This document shows positions 24,501-36,900 of a stretch of 64,000 nt of DNA, piece after piece (the stretch's first letter is position 1; every line of letters begins with the position of its first letter). A program made the position numbers and the translations under genes. The notes below the pieces were generated by a model. That model ran no database searches. It saw nothing but the letters and a program-made list of their open reading frames with translations, and had not been told where the DNA came from. Origin of the DNA: Cercopithifilaria johnstoni (Eukaryota; Nematoda; Chromadorea; Rhabditida; Onchocercidae); contig CAKAEH010001426.1 of assembly GCA_916381525.1 (NCBI GenBank), forward strand, positions 186,001 to 250,000, read 5' to 3'.

Positions 24501-27500
24501 ATTATCGAGTCAGTTGGCCTCCAATATTGCTCGCTACCTGCACATGGTTGGAGCAGAATGATTTCGAACTTGAACAAAATTCTGATGACGCAGAGGTTTA
24601 TTTTTAACAAATAAACAATGTGATATATTTTCTACCACTTATTCTCAAGTTTTTATATTTTTATTTCCAAAATTTGCAGAATATCACAATAGATAAGACA
24701 AGGGAAACTCATTTTCATATAATGCTAGGAATATGCATTGAAACTCTTTGTTCAAATCGTGCACATTCTGTGGGAGATTTGACCGTTCAGGTAACTTTAT
24801 AAAAATACTGTTTTTCGCTTTTCTTTTTTGTTTGTGTTTACCCAACATTATGAGAATTTTTAAAGAATGAAATATTTTTCGTTTCATTTTTTTAGCTTTG
24901 CTTACGATCATTGAGGAATCTTTTGGCTTGTAATTGGTCGCGAAGAGTTTTGATGAGGAATGTTCAATTAGCAATAGAAGTGTTAAATGTACTTTATAGG
25001 TAATAAGTTTGCAGCTTATTTTTCATGTTTTGTCTCCCTGTTAGTGCGTTCCAGTGTTAGTGAAAGGGCTAGAAAATTTGTCCTACCATTTGCCAGCGTA
25101 ATTTCTTAGAAGTACTTGTCTCTTATGATTTTTTATTTGTGGTAAGTGTCAGAATCGTTTTCAGGCTTATTTTAACTCGGGAGAATTTACGAACTCAGCA
25201 GCTTTGTGCAGACGTAGTAATGACAGTTCTCGATGCTGCGCAGTATTCGATAACACTTCATGACAGTGATAAAGGTTTAAGATTTCTGCATAGTTTTACA
25301 CGAATTGTTTTGAGAGAATTTCCCAATTTCTGCTAATGGTTTATTTTTCAATCTTTCAGACAATGAAAATGACGTTTCAAAGCAAAAGGAAAATACAACC
25401 AAGGAGGGCTATAAAGGAGCGGAGGGAACGGCTGATGGCCTACAACCCGCCAGTTCTTTGGCATTTGCTGTTCTGGAAGTCGCTCTGTGTCTTTTGGTTA
25501 GACAGGCAGGTTCTTAGACTCCATTTTACGCAATTTTCAATGATTTTGAGTTAGTCTTTTTTCGAATCGTCAATGTAATAAATCCTGTATAGTTATTTTA
25601 AAATATTCAATCCTTGATAATCGTTTGCAGATTCCTCAAATCAACTCAGCATTGATGAGAAGTAAATCAACAGCTCCACTTCATTATCGGAAGTATTCTC
25701 GTCTTCCGGTTGAATCGAACAATCTCATAAAAGTAAGTTTTTTATGTAGAAATCCTTTTTATATGCAACTTTTTATCGAAAATTACAGGTAAACTTACAT
25801 TTGCAATATATAATTATAATTCTCATTCCGTCATCCTTAGGAATTCAAGAGATTATTTGTCCATCTTTTAATGTTTCAAAACTTCTCCTTTTACGTTCAT
25901 TTTTTGTGAATAGCTTCAGTGAATTTAAGCAATATCAGAATTACGAAACTGTTATTTTGTAGATGGGTCTCAATATTCTCATTCGTATTCCAATGCTTTG
26001 CTCATCTGACGGTGCTGTTGTGGTTCTTCCAAGCATTCTGTACCTGATTTTAGGAGTTTTACACGAATCTTCTCTCATCGACAAGGTTTCTTCAAAAATA
26101 TAAAATTTCTTTTCGAATTATTGCCTAATTCCAGAATTCACAGCAGTTGATGTTGGTCTGCCTTTTACTGTCTTCATCTTTATTTGCTCACAATGATTGG
26201 CTGCATATATAAAATAACTATTGCAGGAACAATTAGTTCCTGATGTTCCATTTGGGCATGTCTCTATCGCTGCAGCTTCAGCCATGCAGGTTATATCTTT
26301 CACTGTTGCTGAAAGTCACTAATTTTAATTTTACTAAATAAGATAGCGCTCTTTGGAGTACAGCATTTTAAGATCTTTTTTCCTTTTCTGCAGAATCCGT
26401 GTATTATTGCTATTCGATTGTTATCTAGCAAATATTTTTTAAGATACGTTTCTTTAGGCATTGAAAGCATTGCTGACTATGGCACCAATCGATTCTACAT
26501 TTTCGAAATGGATGTCAGTAATGAAAAGTGCTCTAATTTCACTGCTTAATATGGCTGAAGGTATGTTTCTAAGAAAATTACGCCTCGAAATGTGAACTTA
26601 TTGAGCTGCCTGTTCTTATCATCTTTAATCATCTTGAATTATCATCTTGAATTATTTGTCTTTACCACTTGTTGGGCTATTTCCCCTTATTGCATTATTT
26701 CAGAGGCTGCTATGATTTGGGAAAATTTGGTTGTAATTAAATTATAAATATTTTTTGTCTTTTAATATTCACTATATTTTTCTTGGATAGATACACTGTT
26801 TCATTTTCTTATAAAATTAAAATATTTCTTCAGGTCAGTGTAAAATGAATAATTTGAGAACGTAATCTTTTCTGCAGATTCAAAAGTTGATGGTGCAGTG
26901 ATAATGTTAGCAGTTGCAGTATTCGTCACTTCATCACCACCTCAATTGGTTACGGGTAACATCAGTCTTCTGGAAAGAATATGCAAGTTATTCAAAACAT
27001 ATTTGGAAAGTGAACGTAAGCAGGTGAATAGAACATTTCTCTCCCGAAATTTCTCGAAAAAATGTTTTTCATAGAAAAGTTTTCTTTTACGCGGTGTGAT
27101 AGATTGGAATTCATAAACCTATTAAAAGAGATATAACCACATTTGGACTAGCCTTAAAATCGTTAAAATTGTAAAATTTCAAATTAGAACCTTCGAAACT
27201 TTCTATTAAAGGTAGTGGTTAAATGTATGCAAAGCCTGGCCTCCATTTTCGGTCGACGCGAGATATGTTATCCATTTATCGCAGAGCTTGTTCCTAAAGT
27301 GCTGAACAGAATTCGGCCGTTTGTGACAAATGTTTCGAAGAGGGTTGCAGAAATTACAGAATCGGAAGATGTGGTCATTGTCCAAGAAGCAGTACGCGTT
27401 TTAGAGGTTGCCCTTTCGGCCGCTGACCAAAAGAGACGTTCGTTTTTAATTGTGTCGGTCTGTAGTTATTAGAAATAAAGGCACCAAAACCCAAAAATAT

Positions 27501-28277
27501 AAAATATGCTGCTTTGTAGTTTAGGCTTCTTATTGTCTGCATTGTAATGAACATTTAATTTTATTTATCGAGCAAATCAATCGAGTGCAATCTCTGAGGG
27601 AAAACCATTTTCCTATCCTTAATTTCAAAGCTATTCTTTAAATGTATTTAAATTTTGCAGAATTGGCAGTCGTAAATCTTATTGTCCAGTTGCTAGGCAC
27701 ATTCTTATGCGAAGATCCAGTTACGTACTATCGACAGCTACCAGCATCTACACGTAAACTGCACGATTACGCATTAAATAGATTAAATGTAGTAGGTCCT
27801 TCCCACCCAGAAGAATTCAAGAAAGTGTTATTGTCCTTCCCAGCGCTCAAATCGAAGTACGTTTTATGTTTTCATATCAGACTTCTTTATTCCCAGTTTA
27901 GTCTCTTAATTGTGCCGTCCATACCGACCAAAATTTCGTCGAAATTTTGCGTCTCGAAATTTCCATATTTTTTCGTAGTTTCTAATGACTAGAATTAGAT
28001 ATCTCCAATTCTCTCTGTTATTACTTCACTTCCACCGTAAGCTTCCTGTTTAAGTTCATTATATCGAAATCACTGATACTGCGATTTCTTATAGACAAAA
28101 GTACTTTTTTACAGGATTGAAGGATCCATACGGTATCAGAACAATCGTACAGCAGCTGCACAGCAAACACAACGCGTAACTGGTGCGGGGAAGTGTGAAC
28201 AAATACCATTACCAGTTCCAAAATCAGCAGCTATAAAATTGAAAGTGGATTTCAGAGCTTTCAGTCCCGCCAACTAA
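12559..28277 (+). CDS. HEATR5B: HEAT repeat-containing protein 5B (HEATR5 family), complete
   Basis: A complete gene in 45 exons giving 2086 aa (human about 2071). Exons: 12559-12687, 12822-12929, 13021-13124, 13265-13373, 13761-13910, 14175-14352, 14675-14841, 14944-15059, 15184-15335, 15734-15883, 16026-16161, 16238-16351, 16599-16711, 16810-17062, 17139-17248, 17338-17504, 17859-17885, 17998-18059, 18167-18350, 18793-18938, 19016-19070, 19425-19619, 19862-20011, 20325-20406, 20483-20607, 20803-21042, 21982-22149, 22327-22503, 22857-23057, 23302-23436, 23726-23900, 24168-24349, 24488-24595, 24680-24790, 24896-24999, 25165-25274, 25360-25505, 25631-25732, 25963-26085, 26227-26289, 26458-26560, 26878-27023, 27212-27437, 27661-27856, 28115-28277. 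Family blocks include SLLLNEEAL, TLCFKALESSNYEVR, AQYSFDKLKS, GSGQHL, DSLVQAEAISCLQQLH, FPGHVILEQF, VGAALRPAF and CSTWIGSG. HEATR5 proteins bind the AP-1/aftiphilin machinery and act in clathrin-dependent trafficking at the trans-Golgi and endosomes; HEATR5B is also reported in dynein recruitment. The protein is HEAT-repeat solenoid throughout. Donors after 19619 and 25505 appear to be GC. Exon 17 (27 bp) is the least certain; exon 7 has an alternative in-frame acceptor at 14668. Confidence 0.95.
13400..13740. repeat. GC-richer insert in HEATR5B intron 4, candidate interspersed element
   Basis: Inside the 387-bp intron 4, positions about 13400-13740 are visibly richer in G and C than every flanking intron. 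They stay open in a + frame from 13495 to 13719 (74 codons, a Val-rich peptide with GSDLTPVRLRTMGYS). It is not HEATR5B sequence. A dispersed repeat fragment or retroelement relic is my best guess. No terminal repeats or target-site duplication were identified. Confidence 0.35.
16389..16453. repeat. 32-bp near-perfect palindrome in HEATR5B intron 12
   Basis: Arms 16389-16420 and 16422-16453 match over 30 of 32 positions with essentially no loop. Both mismatches would be G:U pairs in minus-strand RNA and A:C in plus-strand RNA. As DNA it could extrude a cruciform; as RNA it is a long hairpin in the intron. Confidence 0.65.
18426..18472. repeat. 22-bp direct tandem duplication in HEATR5B intron 19
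   Basis: The sequence ATTCATGAAAAAAGTTATCT, with its next bases GA, occurs twice in immediate succession within the intron between exons 19 and 20. It looks like a recent slippage duplication. Confidence 0.7.
21190..21327 (+). CDS. 45-codon ORF nested in HEATR5B intron 26
   Basis: Within the roughly 940-bp intron 26, an ATG at 21190 opens 45 codons to a TAA at 21325-21327. The peptide is basic and polar (MEEYHERLSGFHLRPKYDRS, then APRKYTS, ending KPKITAIQL), and the stretch is less AT-rich than the rest of the intron. It is on the same strand as HEATR5B but not in a phase that would serve as a coding exon with its own stop. It may be a relic of a retroposed gene, a poison exon or a real small protein. 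No homolog is recognised. Confidence 0.3.
   Translation: MEEYHERLSGFHLRPKYDRSAYAPRKYTSMETKHKMKPKITAIQL
21407..21471. repeat. 27-bp imperfect palindrome in HEATR5B intron 26
   Basis: Arms 21407-21433 and 21445-21471 match at 25 of 27 positions around an 11-nt loop. It lies 80 bp downstream of the nested ORF. Confidence 0.65.
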
Positions 28278-29342
28278 TTATAGGGTAGAAGTTTCAAAAA
28301 GATTATATATGATCTTTTATTAACAACTACCAGCTACATTCGGCTTCTTCGGATTGGTTTCCATCTCAGCTCTCAATGTTCTTTAACTAAACGAAAAAGT
28401 GTTTATCAATGCATTTTAGCTTATCTGCTGCGGAAAAGTAGAGAAATTGATTCCCAAATTAGTCTCTTTTGTATGATCGATTTTTTTAAAGCTCCTTCAG
28501 GTTTCAAAATGATTCACTTGTCAGTGAGAAAGAGATATGCTTTCAGATATGCTCAACTGTCAAATTAATAACGACGTTGGCACCACACCTTAGATTTTTT
28601 TTGCAAAACTACTACTGGTCACAATTTGCAGCACTGCTGTTATCTGTTTTCGAAAGCTTACCCAGCCCTAATGACAGCAGTTCCACACTTCTGAAAATTT
28701 CTGTAATCATATATTTATTTTTGTACACATCAAGAGAAATTGCGCTCATTTTTTTGAAATAATTTAAATTTAGATCAGACGCAGATCGCAATTAAGAGAA
28801 TCCTTTCGTTTGGTTTAAGGATAAAGCGGATTTTCTTCAAATTAAATTTAATACTTTTTTTCGACGCATAGTGTTCAGAAATAAAGGACGCCTAATATGT
28901 CATCGGCTTCTACTTTTGCCATTTTTGATCGAATTGAGAGTACTTAATCTGGGCATCATATTAATTATATACCATCCATTTCTTTAATTTAATCTAATTG
29001 TTCAAATGAATTTTCGAATACCTTGTGTAATTCTATTTGTAAGTTACATATTTAAATCGTGTTTTGGATGCTATATTTATGTAAACTGGTAGGTGGGACA
29101 AGTTCAAAAACGCGAATGTAATGGATAATAATATTGTTAGAAAGTCTAGAAATAATTCCAATAATTCCGACTCATTTTGTTGAGGAACAATTGTGACTTA
29201 TAAAAAATTTTGTTGAGGAGCAATTGTGACTTGTAATTGCGGGTAAATCGAATCTCTATGTTTTTTGCAAATATTTAAATGGTAACATGGCATAGCTATT
29301 TACAGTTAAAAACCCTAAAATATTAAATGAAAGCACTTTTTT
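28278..29342. other. Intergenic between convergent HEATR5B and CNOT10
   Basis: The two genes end towards each other here, so this stretch holds both 3' ends. No exon is visible; the open frame at 28577-28762 has no splice or codon support. A direct repeat near 29172-29233 (TTTTGTTGAGGANCAATTGTGACTT, split by a few bases) occurs twice. Confidence 0.4.
29172..29238. repeat. Direct repeat, about 35 bp x 2
   Basis: The core TTGTTGAGGAACAATTGTGA, then CTTATAA, recurs as TTGTTGAGGAGCAATTGTGA, then CTTGTAA, with two transitions. It lies in the HEATR5B/CNOT10 3' intergenic space. Confidence 0.65.
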
Positions 29343-32300
29343 TCAACTTCTCATTTTTTGCAATTGTTGCACAAGCAGACGTTTTGCATCATCGTCCTTA
29401 TTTAATTTCATGTAAATATAAACACCGAGAGATACTGCTTCCGGAACTGTTGTTATATCGCACTGTGTTCCGAGCTAAAATGAAAAAAATATATAGATGA
29501 ACTTTATATATTGAAAAATAAGAAAAAATTAGAAAAAAATTTTGGATAAAAAATAAAATTCTGGATGATAAGGCATCAAACAATCTTAAATGTATGCGAA
29601 AAGGCTCAATAACTCGAGAGATGTAAAAACAGAATTAGGTAGAGAATTCAAAGACTATGTGTGCCACTAACAAAAAATTAACCGGAAATTCATATGAAAG
29701 ATACCAGCCCAAAGGTTGCCAATGATTTATGGAAATTGCCACTCAACGCTTGTAACAACGCTCTATTATAGATAACAGCTGATATCGTGCTCGGCATGGA
29801 TTGGAGTGGTACAGCTTGCGTCAAACATCCTATAGCCTCTGGTAGACGATCCAACAACATTAATGCTTCTGCCTATAAAATTACATGAAGAGATCTGCAC
29901 AGTTTTTATAAACTGACGTTAATTGCATAATAAGAGGTAGCTAACACATATCCACTTCAAACTTTAAACTGTGCACTGAAAACATTAAACCGTCCTTGCA
30001 GGGTTTACAAACTTAAAATAGTCATTTTTTTGCTCTCTGTCCAGATTTTTGAATTTAGAATCCGCATAGACTTATAAAAGTTACGTGGGCATTTTATGAA
30101 AAGTCAAAAATTTACTTTAAAAAGCACTGCCATAAGTTTGTGATGAGGAGAAACCTGCTGTAAATTGGCCAACTGACAAGCTGCCTTCAATGCTAAACCA
30201 TAACGACCAAGATTCAGATTAATGAAAGATGATGCCGCATATACCCATGGAAGTAAATATGCGCAATCCCGTTCAGTGCCTGTTAAAATTAAAGCATTTC
30301 GAATACAGTGTGCAGCAAATTCCCAACTGATCTGATTTTCTCGTATCTCGCCGACTTCGTTATTCGAACTGGAAAGTAATCACAGTTCCCAGTCAAGTTA
30401 GCATAATCCATCAGTTTACCCAACATCAACAGTTTTAATTTGACCTAAACTAATGATAATATTTATTTACAAATTACTCTTTCCATGTACACAAAAATCT
30501 GCTCGCGCAACAGGTCAACAAATACGCGAAAAACGTTTTTCTCTAGACAAATGAGAAAATCTATTCTTGTTTAAGAAACGTCTAAAATTTGGACCATTAT
30601 CTTATTGTAATGTGACTAATTATCTCAGGAAAATTAACCAATATGAAAAACTTGCCTGTCTCCCCTAATAGAAATAGGGGAGAAGATAGCATATCCGTTC
30701 TGCGGTGTTCCTATAATTTCTAGCATTTGTCCATTAGTATCCATGCTATCATTTCCATTCTGCAAAACAAAACATAAAATGTGAGGAGTTTGAAATCTAC
30801 AAGGAGAAAGAGAAAGACAGAAATGCAAAATCAACATAGATAAAAGAAATGAAAATTATCATAAGTAGGGAGTATACGGAATGCACAAACTCTTGGGAAT
30901 TTCCGTCAGTTTGAAAAAGATACTTCAAAAAATGTCCGAAAACATTGTACAAATGAACCTTTGTTAGTGCGTATATGCAACATTCCGCAATTCGCAACCA
31001 AATTCGAGGCTGTTTTGGATAAAATGGAAGGATAGAAAGGAAAAGTGTAAAAGCAGATTCCGCCTGTCCACAGTGTAACTGAGCCAAAGCTGCGTGATAT
31101 ATCAAACAATATCTGGGTACTGTTGATTCTTGCCAACTGCAGATATAAAAATAATTGAGTCTACAGTTTTAGATGGTAATAAAAGGATTCCAAATTGGTG
31201 AGTTCCTCCAGCAAATAATCAAATTCAATTAAATATAATCTATAGAGTGTAAAAAGGCCAACAACTAAATTGAATATTTCTTTTCGCTAATCATAAATAT
31301 TGCGATTTCCATATCTTAGAATTATAAATATTACAAGATTTATATCAATATAATAGAATGTCACTGTATAGTGTGAAATATTTCATGACATCAAAGAAAA
31401 ATTATCAAATTAACTTGATTTCAATTTATCAAAGGAGATCCTATGAAATGACTTGCAAAATTAAAACTCATACACACCGTGTGAGAAAAATTCATTGGTG
31501 CGGTTTGCTAAACTATTTCATGTACTAATCAAGATGATCTTTATTTTGAATATTTGTCTTGCTGAAATAAAGATGAACCTTTTCCTTCTTTCTTGCCTCA
31601 CCAACATTGCCGATCGAAAATACGACTCCGCCAAACTTATCTTCTTCAGCGATAAAGCATAAACGCACCCAAGCGCATTATCTACAAGTCTGCGTTCTTC
31701 ATCCTGAATTCATGTTATATAATACACAGAAGTAGTCCGCTACACAAATATTATTCAGAGAAATAATTGAAAAATAATCAAAACAAAAATCAGTTGCAGC
31801 AACAGTAATTCGAAACTATTATTAAAACTGCAAAGATAAAAAAAGAGATCTCTTCTTAGTACCTGAAGCGAAGGACGGAATTTCAAAAGTCGATTTGCTG
31901 CGCGTGTTGCATTGCCATTCTTCACATCAAATTCTGACTGTATAAGGCACCAGTGCAACAACTGTAGCTCAAAATAATTAGAATTGAGAATGATTTTTTT
32001 CAAAATTAAGATAATAAGGAGAAATGGAAACCTCAGGTTTCGAAGTAAAATCGATCAATGATGACGTCTGTGCAAGGCGACACCGTATGCGGCACTCCAA
32101 GCAAGCAAGATAGTCACGCTGAAGAACGTTTGCCCGACGCCACGTAGTGCTGTCGCGAAGTTTGATTGCTTGTTTCAGTGCCAATTTTGGTTGACATAAA
32201 GTTAGACTTACTTCAATTTCCAACAACGAAACGGCGCAGAACAGTGTATCTGAAGCCCATTTATTAAATAAAAATTTTTCTCCAGATTTCAGCGTTATAA

Positions 32301-32999
32301 AGTGAGGAATGCTGGCTGTTACTCAAGCAAAACAGAGAACTAACCTGATAAAGTATTAACAGTCATCACACATTGCAAGACCTCGAGACACGTTCGCCGA
32401 TTCCCTCGAACGAAAGCATTTAATGCTAGGTTGAATGCAGCAACTGCTTCGTCATTACCATCTAAATTGTGATCCCCATCAGGTTTCAGCTAAAATATAA
32501 GGTAGAAGTATTTTATTTGAAGCACGCTGTAAACAATCAACCATAAAAATTCATGTAAAGTGAATTATAAATCAAATGGAAATACATACTTTAGGGAAAA
32601 TATCGAGCAGCGCAATCTGGTAATTAGCACTAAATAGTTGTGCTTTGCTCTTCGCTTCGCAGAGAGCTAAATTTGCATACAAACGACGTCGTTCCATATC
32701 GTCTTTAGTTTCATCCAGTGCTTTTTTCAGCAATTCTGCACATTTTAAGAAGTGATTTTTGGTAAATGCCTATAATAGGAAGCCATTATTCAATCTCAAA
32801 TTGGAAAATGAATGATCGAAGTGAATTGATTCCTGATGAGACTAATTTTATAAGAAGATATAAAAATCAAAATTAAAATCCTCACTTCTTTGGAGAGGTC
32901 AGTGATATCTGATGTCGAAGAGTTCGTGGAGGATGAAGAGGACGATGAAGATGACGATAAACTGCCGACGTAACTCGAACATGCTGTTGCGCCCCTCAT
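29343..32999 (-). CDS. CNOT10: CCR4-NOT transcription complex subunit 10
   Basis: Eleven exons, 5' to 3': 32886-32999, 32590-32769, 32345-32489, 32032-32249, 31863-31967, 31579-31703, 30959-31136, 30656-30759, 30155-30368, 29705-29872, 29343-29474. All phases join, giving 560 aa against 744 in human. The N-terminus has a Ser-run then ITDLSKEAFTKNHFLKCAEL, matching the family's first TPR. The diagnostic block PRIWLRIAECCIYALTK corresponds to the conserved PRLWLRLAECCI. The C-terminal TPR helices (MLLDRLPEAIGCLTQA, AVIYNRALLQALSGN) also fit. CNOT10 with CNOT11 forms a module docked on the CNOT1 N-terminus in the cytoplasmic mRNA deadenylase complex. The shorter length reflects missing low-complexity linkers. 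The donor after 30656 is GC (AG|GCAAGT). An extra upstream exon is possible because an acceptor precedes the first ATG. It is convergent with HEATR5B. Confidence 0.88.
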
Positions 33000-33956
33000 C
33001 TCATCCTGTATGCATAAAGTTCAAAGTCAGACATTTTCGCCATAAATGCAATAGACGCAGGCGACAATAGGAGTATCGATAAGAATAACAATGAAGTTCA
33101 TGTTGTAAGCCTCCCATTTCATACTACCGTCTACAAACATGTGAGATATTATATATAAGACTACCAGTAGCACTTCAGAATAGATTCTCACTTTTATTTT
33201 TCCCACATAGGTCATATTACTGAATGATTAATAGTCATTCGAATCTTCACAGTAATATGACCTATGTGGGAAAAACATACCAAGACATCTTGAATACTCG
33301 AATAAAACTTCCAAATAAAACGATACTGAACTCCACGCCCTGAAAATTCCTCAACCTCTGCGCCGTGCTGCCATTGTTCAAAGCAAAAAAAGACAGCACG
33401 GCCAGGAAATCGACTGAGTTATGGCGCAATGTTATTACCGATGTCTATCGCTTCAAACTTCTACATCAATGTTGCATCGCGTAAGAGGGAATGTTATTCC
33501 TGTTTGCCTGATAAAATCAATCTTTCTTCAGTTTTTGTGAGTTAATTATTTGATACTTCTAATTCTCTAGCCTTACTCGCTACTTGCCACACCTTACAAT
33601 AATATTCCAATACGTTGTTTTTTCAATTATACAATCGACTTTCTGTATCAAAAAAACCTCCTCAACTGTATTCAAAGATAAACACGCTAGCGATGAAAGC
33701 CTTGAATGAAATAATTGGCTACTAAATGGTACGCAATCTAAATTTCGTCGCAGTAAAATGTTTACAACACAAATAGTAATGTTGACATCAAATGAATTGT
33801 TCAGAAATATTATCGTTGCACCCATTTATTTATTACACATTTTGACGAATGATGACGACAATGCAATGGAATTAATACAAGGCAAACTTAAGTTAAACGG
33901 CTAGATATACTTTGTATGATTAAATAATATTCAGAAATCAAGCTGAAATACCCTGT
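33000..33956. other. Intergenic between CNOT10 and the P450 gene (both minus)
   Basis: This is the upstream region of CNOT10 and the 3' flank of the P450. It contains the perfect palindrome at 33197-33275. No other exon was recognised; minus-strand open frames at 33027-33215 and 33580-33825 have no splice or homology support. A less AT-rich patch at 33330-33490 may be the CNOT10 promoter. Confidence 0.4.
33197..33275. repeat. Perfect 26-bp hairpin upstream of CNOT10
   Basis: Arms 33197-33222 and 33250-33275 are identical inverted copies with no mismatch, including CCCACATAGGTCATATTACT. The 27-nt loop contains a further inverted pair (GAATGA and TCATTC). It lies about 200 bp upstream of the CNOT10 ATG. 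Confidence 0.8.
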
Positions 33957-36900
33957 CTATTCAATTTGTACATAATCCCCGAATTTGCGTGGTTCAAATC
34001 GTATTTCATTACCAAATAGGGGCCGAATCACAAGTTCAGCGGATACACGCATCTGATCGGTGCGCAATTTCGATTTCACCTTCAAATTCCGCATCAGCAG
34101 TGCCAGAATGCATTTTTGTTCCATAAGTGCGAACCGTTGTCCTGTAAGAGAAATTTGTCGTCTTGTCCCGAATATTATATAACTGATTCAATAAATTTTA
34201 TTCATTTTACTTTTTGTATTACATTGTTGGAAACCGAGATAATTTCATAATATAAAAATGTTTAATTAATCAATGTATCTTTATACTCTTGTTGTTTATG
34301 TTATAGAAATCCTTTGTCTCAAATATTCTCACTGAAATGATTCGATAGTGACTTTCTTTAACATCTCAAATCATTATTCTGAAGAATACTATAAATAATT
34401 AACATCAAATAGCTCCCTTTTTTCCACCGGCTTTATCTATTCTATATTCAAGCAATTCTTTGCTAACTATTACTTTTATTTGCTTATTTACTATAAACGA
34501 ATACGTTAATGATTTATACTCAATACTTTCGTATTTAGCATTCTCATCAAATGATCTTATGGCCTTTTTGCACCATTATTTTAAAATCCATTATTTATCA
34601 TAGACAGTGCCCACCGTGCATTTCCAACTCAAAAGAAGCGTATTTCAGTGCAACTTACTGCTTCCCAATCAAGAGGTCTAATCATTCCTACTCTTGATAC
34701 TCTAGGATTATTATTGCAGGAAGAATAGTCCCATCTTCCACTAAAAATTAACCTTTCCGACAATCTTTGCCTGCGAAACAACAAATTCTTCAAATCAAAA
34801 ACTTTCACGACACATATTATTATGCTTCTAGTTTCAAAACATTTTTCCATTCTTCGATTATAAATTTCTCATTTCATTATTAATCAGACTTTTCTTTTCA
34901 AAAAACGAATACACATACATCTTTTCTTGATGTTATCTGTTTGAATATAATTTCTAAAAATTTTTTCAATAAAGTTCCAAAAATCTGATACCGATGCAAT
35001 TTCTCGGTCCAGCAGAAAAAGGAATGTACGCAAACGGATGTCTGGGCTGATTGTTGAGGAATCTTTCTGGCTTAAATACTTCTGGATCCGGCCAATATCG
35101 TACATCTCGATGAACCATCGATGCAATTATCATAACACCCATACCACGTGGCAGCACTTTGTTTCCTGAAATTAGAAACTCCAAAATGTTTTTGTCAAAA
35201 AACACATTGGTTGCAAATTGACTTCGAAAAGAAATTTAAGCATGATCCTGCAAAAACAAGAATTTTATTCAGAAAACGTGTTTTGGTCAGTCTACCGATA
35301 CTTAATTGTGTTAAAATAAATGACTACTATGTGTGAATAAATGACTTTTTCAACAAATATGAAACATAGTTTTAAAAGAGGTGATGGTAATGAAAGTCGT
35401 AACAAGTTATGATTTCGAAGTTGAAGAGAACTTTTCGAATACTGGACAGGTCTTACCAATTTTCGTAGCTTTAGTCAATTGTCGGGCTTGCATCGGTACA
35501 CTGGGGAACAACCGCAGAGTTTCTTTGATACAGGCCTCCAAGAATTTTAGCCGTCCAAAGTCTTCATATGTTACAGGTCTATCTTCTGAAAAATCATGAT
35601 ACAACTAGTATCTCGTTATATATGTGCATATATGCATATGTATATTTGTTTAAGGTAGCATACCTTCTCCTAAAACTTCGTCAATTTCCTTTTGAACTCT
35701 TGCTTGAATTTCTGGATTAGTACCCATCAAATGCAAAAACCAATTCATGCTTGTTGAAGTTGTGTCATATGCCTGAAATGGATTTCAAGCTTCCTATCAC
35801 CAAAAGATAGTTTCTGTGGAGTCGTTAGATTAAAAAATAAAAAGAAACCTCGAAAGTGAATGTATCCACTTCCTCTTGCACACCTTCCATAGGTAACTGA
35901 CCCTTCGCATGTAAATCAAGCATGAAATCCAGAAGTGCCATACGCCGTTTACCTTAAAATAATGTTCAATTTAGTGGGTAGTTGTATCATGATTAATAAG
36001 CGGTAAGCAACGCCTATCATATACAAGCTTATCATACCTGATACTGTTTCTTTCTCTAACAGATTATTGATACCTCCTGCTTCATCGACCATTCTTTTGC
36101 GATTTGCTATTGCCTATATGATTGATTTTATTCACTAAAAGCACAAGCGAAACTTTTCACATTATTGGTATTTGAATAAGTCTTCAAATAAGAAGGTATG
36201 CTTTTTTGAAGCAAAAAAAGTTAGATTATATTGACAAATTACTGCGGCGGTGAATTCATGAAGTATTTCAGTGCACTTCTTCTCTTCTTTTCCGTTTCCA
36301 AATATATTATAAATAGTATCGAAGTAAAAGTGCACCTTTAGTGCTCGCTGATGAACCATATATTTCATCCTTAAATCCTTCATTTCCAATTTTAGAAAAA
36401 AAATGCAACTTAACCATCTGTTTCATAAAAGTATACAAAATGTTGGAATTGAAATTAGATAATTTTCCTAAAGTTGAAAATTTGCGATTATTTCTTTTGT
36501 TTTACTTCATTTATGTAATTGCAGAGATTTCGATTATCTTGAATTGTTAATTAACCTTCCAAATGTGATTTAAATAATATAAGCAAACAAACTTGCAAAC
36601 TGCATTCAAGTAGGGAGACGATTTGTTCTGGGCGTCAACATGTGTTCCGAGGGCAGCTTCGCAAATGATATCCAGAGTACACAGTGATACTATATGAAAT
36701 ATGTCGTTATACTGATCACCACACAGTGCTTGGAATTTACGTAAAAGTGTTCTTCCGTGCTTATTATACACCTAAATATTCAGTTCACGCAAGAGTGAAA
36801 AGATATACTACTTGTTGAGATATTTCTCAATCCAATCGGTTTACTTAATTTATAGAACCATTTTCTAAGTATTTTAATTTATTCTCACTTACACTAACAA

